From contig KN884495.1 of NCBI GenBank assembly GCA_000934455.1, positions 97,214 through 157,898 on the forward strand: DNA of 60,685 nucleotides. Direction: 5' to 3'. Position numbers and translations under genes: made by a program. Shown here piece after piece: positions 60,572 through 60,685 of this stretch (position 1 is the stretch's first letter; each line of letters opens with the position of its first letter). Source of the stretch: Apostichopus parvimensis. Its lineage: Eukaryota; Echinodermata; Holothuroidea; Aspidochirotida; Stichopodidae. The notes under the pieces were generated by a model, which saw nothing but the letters and a program-made list of their open reading frames with translations, did not search any database and had not been told where the DNA came from.

Positions 60572-60685
60572 ATGGTGTGAAGACTAGCGCAAAAAGAAAC
60601 GTCTAATGCCGGTAATCTGACCTAGTTTCGAATGAGGTGTAACAGAAGTGTTAGACACCACCATCGATCCCAGAAAATACACACA
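60572..60685 (-). repeat. Dispersed repeat, inverted copy of 44743-44870
   Basis: The reverse complement from the window end matches 44743 onward for over 100 bp with few differences. The repeat runs past the window edge. Confidence 0.85.

Noticed and set aside
1-60685. CRISPR arrays, rRNA genes or bacterial operons
   Set aside because: None seen; the tandem arrays have no unique spacers and the genes are spliced animal genes.

Overview
The window looks like animal nuclear DNA. It is AT-rich and spliced, with long introns, GT-AG junctions and many short DNA transposons, satellites and tRNA-derived repeats. The protein sequences (importin-9, an SLC34 phosphate transporter and a Q50 paired-like homeodomain) fit a marine invertebrate, and an echinoderm such as a sea cucumber is my best guess. 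The species is inferred from general character, not proven. There are three assembly gaps (18277-18476, 34882-35287, 48824-48873). Every gene I can recognise lies on the minus strand.

Layout. 32-274: first coding exon of an unidentified type II membrane protein that runs off the left edge. 1790-9472: a transposon-rich block with a nested pair of hAT-type elements with target-site duplications, a roughly 14-copy satellite, a pogo-like remnant with a PHD-like zinc-binding tail, and a PIF/Harbinger-type MITE. 11586-16447: a paired-like homeobox gene with three coding exons and a very long disordered C-terminal tail, plus a probable leader exon and TATA/E-box promoter at about 18980-19448. 22879-26586: a type II sodium-phosphate cotransporter (SLC34) in five exons, whose first exon is uncertain (candidate at 37916-38116). 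26587-41056: mostly gene-poor, with a hAT MITE at 38174-38543. 41057-60325: 22 exons of importin-9 (IPO9), complete from the importin-N region to the stop codon; only about the first 55 residues lie beyond the right edge.

The three main genes have unrelated jobs (transcription, phosphate uptake, nuclear import of histones and other cargo), and nothing suggests a shared pathway. The less ordinary features are the homeodomain protein with its 750-residue single-exon tail; the nested hAT elements that share an internal module; and the repeat-driven remodelling of IPO9 introns. That remodelling includes a 61-bp tandem repeat that copies a splice donor, an exon-like cassette duplicated beside a gap, and minisatellites against or near exons.
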